A DNA stretch of 33,122 bases, taken from positions 1 through 33,122 of the forward strand of contig NZ_DASUCC010000137.1 in NCBI RefSeq assembly GCF_035762905.1, written 5' to 3'. The notes below the pieces were generated by a model. That model was given only the letters and a program-made list of their open reading frames with translations, had not been told where the DNA came from and made no database searches. This DNA is from DASYTH01 sp035762905 (GTDB taxonomy: Bacteria > Actinomycetota > Actinomycetes > Mycobacteriales > Pseudonocardiaceae). The translations under genes were made by a program, and so were the position numbers. Of this stretch, positions 31,698 to 33,122 are shown in pieces; position 1 is the first letter of the stretch; every line of letters starts with the position of its first letter.

Positions 31698-33122
31698 TCA
31701 GGACGGGGGGCGGCGCACGCTCATGGCGAGCAGGGCGACGTGCAGGGAGAGCACCGACTCGGGGTCGTCGATGGAGACGCCGAGGACCTGTTCGATGCGG
31801 GCCAACTGCTGGTAGTAGGCGGTGCGGGACATGTGGGCGGCGGAGGCCGCCGCGGACTTGTTGCCGCCGTGCTCGCAGTAGTGGCGCAGGGTGTCGACCA
31901 GGCGGCTGCCGTGGGCGGCGTCGCGGGCCAGCAGCGGACCCAGTTCGCGGTCGGCGAAGGCGGCGACCCGGTCGTCCTCGGCCAGCAGGTGCAGCAGGCC
32001 GCGGAGGCGGACGTCGTCGAGGCGGTGGTAGCCGCGGCCGCCAGGGGCGGAGCCGGAGCGGAGCGCGGCCTTGGCGACCTGGGCGGCCTCGATCAGGCTG
32101 CGCCGGGCGTCGGTGACGGCGGTGACGTTGCTGCCGACGGCGACGACGACCGGCAGGGCCCGGGGAGCACCGGACGCCGCGGCGTGGATCTCCTTGGTCA
32201 GCCGGCGCAGCACGGTGTCGGAGTCGGCCTGCGGGGTGAGCGAGAGCAGGGCGCGGACGCTGATGTCGTCGACCACCCCGACCAGCGCGGCGACCCGGGC
32301 CCGGCGGGCGGCCAGCGCGGTCGCCTCGGCCAGGTCGCGCAGCACCTCCTGGGTGGCCATGGACTGGGCCAGGCGGGTCGGCGTCGTGGTGCTCGGCCGC
32401 ACCGACATGCCGAGCAACTGCCGGCGGTCCAGCGGAACACCCAGGGCGTTGGTGCGCGCGGTGAGGTCGGCCGGCGGGGTGGACGAGGCGAGCAGCTCGG
32501 TCAGCAGGGTGCGGTGCGCGTGCCGTTCCAGGCTCTCCCGGTCCCGGGCGACCAGCCGGTGCACGGCCAGCGCCGACGCCGCCCGCTCGACGATCACCAG
32601 CTGCCGGTGCTGCGGCGGTTCCGGGCAGAGCAACACCAGCCGGCCCCAGTCGTTGCCGCGGGCGCCGACCACGGTGACCAGCCAGCCGGCGTCGGCGTGG
32701 TAGCTGGTCCGCTCGGTGACGGTGACCGCGCGGGAGCGCCGCGCCCAGTCCGTGAGCAGCTCGCTCGGGTCGGAGCCCGCGGTGTCGTAGGCGAGCACGT
32801 CGTGCGCCAGGGTCTCCAGCACCACCGCCATCCCGGACGCCCGGACCACCTCGCGCAGCACCTCGCCCGGCTCGGCACCGGCGACGGTGAGCGCGGTGAA
32901 CGTCTCGTGCACCTGCTCGGCGGCGCGCAGCTCGGCCACCTGTGCGTCCACGATCAACCCGACGACCGCCTCGGTCACCGCCACGAACCGGGTCTCCCTG
33001 GACAGCGTCACCAGCGGCATGCTGTGCCGCTCCGCGGCGGCGACCAGCGCGTCCGGCAGCGCCTCGCTCCAGTGCCGGACCAGCTCCACCACCAGTCCCG
33101 CCACCCCGGTCTCGGCGAGCTC
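31698..33122 (-). CDS. PucR-family transcriptional regulator, 5' end cut by the window
   Basis: The visible 474 residues begin in the PucR N-terminal domain (ELAETG, then VAGLVVELVRHWSEALPDAL) and continue through the GGDEF-like central domain to the C-terminal helix-turn-helix, LRHYCEHGGNKSAAASAAHM. This is the PucR signature, and the protein ends shortly after (LSLHVALLAMSVRRPPS). The first residues lie beyond the right edge. PucR-type proteins activate purine or nucleobase catabolism genes in response to metabolites. Since it stands upstream of the pyrimidine operon on the same strand, it is the likely regulator of that operon. The target site is not proven. Confidence 0.92.
   Translation of the reverse strand, partial: ELAETGVAGLVVELVRHWSEALPDALVAAAERHSMPLVTLSRETRFVAVTEAVVGLIVDAQVAELRAAEQVHETFTALTVAGAEPGEVLREVVRASGMAVVLETLAHDVLAYDTAGSDPSELLTDWARRSRAVTVTERTSYHADAGWLVTVVGARGNDWGRLVLLCPEPPQHRQLVIVERAASALAVHRLVARDRESLERHAHRTLLTELLASSTPPADLTARTNALGVPLDRRQLLGMSVRPSTTTPTRLAQSMATQEVLRDLAEATALAARRARVAALVGVVDDISVRALLSLTPQADSDTVLRRLTKEIHAAASGAPRALPVVVAVGSNVTAVTDARRSLIEAAQVAKAALRSGSAPGGRGYHRLDDVRLRGLLHLLAEDDRVAAFADRELGPLLARDAAHGSRLVDTLRHYCEHGGNKSAAASAAHMSRTAYYQQLARIEQVLGVSIDDPESVLSLHVALLAMSVRRPPS

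Overview
The window is about 33 kb of high-GC actinomycete chromosome. Codon third positions are mostly G or C, and many genes start with GTG or look leaderless (a TANNNT -10 box six to eight bases before the start codon). F420-type enzymes, an XRE/DUF5753-DUF397 regulatory pair, an SSI-type protease inhibitor and an assimilatory sulfur operon laid out as in Streptomyces and its relatives all point to a filamentous actinomycete. Pseudonocardiales is my best guess, but no 16S rRNA gene is present to test it. I see no tRNA or rRNA gene, transposase, CRISPR array or phage gene.

Positions 1-5,300: an isoleucine T-box riboswitch with an ultrashort stem I precedes a type-2 ileS. A small deazaflavin-oxidoreductase-like gene follows. 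Then come a divergent SRPBCC gene and TetR regulator that share a doubled palindromic operator, and a DUF167 gene coupled to the regulator. Positions 5,300-8,900: a CPA1-type cation/H+ antiporter, a MmcQ/YjbR protein, and a lower-GC cassette. The cassette holds an unknown 133-aa protein, an XRE/DUF5753 regulator broken by one extra G, and its DUF397 partner, and it is bracketed by GC-rich hairpins that share one core sequence.

Positions 8,900-11,360: a zinc-less MDR dehydrogenase, a 60-aa membrane protein, an enoyl-CoA hydratase-family protein and a DUF4396 membrane protein. The DUF4396 promoter carries a CsoR/CstR-like palindrome over its -10 box. Positions 11,365-19,914 (minus strand): a sulfur assimilation cluster. 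In transcription order it is a 29-aa leader peptide, sulfite reductase, a 53-aa Cys-rich protein, APS reductase (cysH), cysD, cysN, an ABC importer (binding protein, ATPase, permease) and a CbiX-like sirohydrochlorin chelatase. Sulfate or sulfonate is imported, ATP sulfurylase makes APS, CysH reduces it to sulfite, sulfite reductase makes sulfide, and the chelatase completes the siroheme that reductase needs. Many of these genes overlap by 1-14 nt.

Positions 19,988-25,400: the heme chaperone hemW, a TetR/cytochrome P450 divergent pair with a readable promoter-operator, ornithine aminotransferase and a class III-like PPK2. Positions 25,412-26,131: an orphan two-gene operon (81 and 153 aa) of unknown function. 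Positions 26,236-33,122 (minus strand): a reductive pyrimidine/hydantoin catabolism locus made of an NCS1 transporter, an N-carbamoyl amidohydrolase, a dihydropyrimidinase and an F420-type LLM oxidoreductase. Upstream lie a 30-bp inverted repeat, an SSI-type protease inhibitor, and a PucR regulator cut by the right edge.

The strongest candidates for something poorly described are the 81/153-aa operon, the leader-peptide-controlled sulfur operon with its 53-aa zinc-ribbon-like protein, the DUF4396 gene under a CsoR/CstR-like box, and the hairpin-bracketed XRE/DUF397 cassette.
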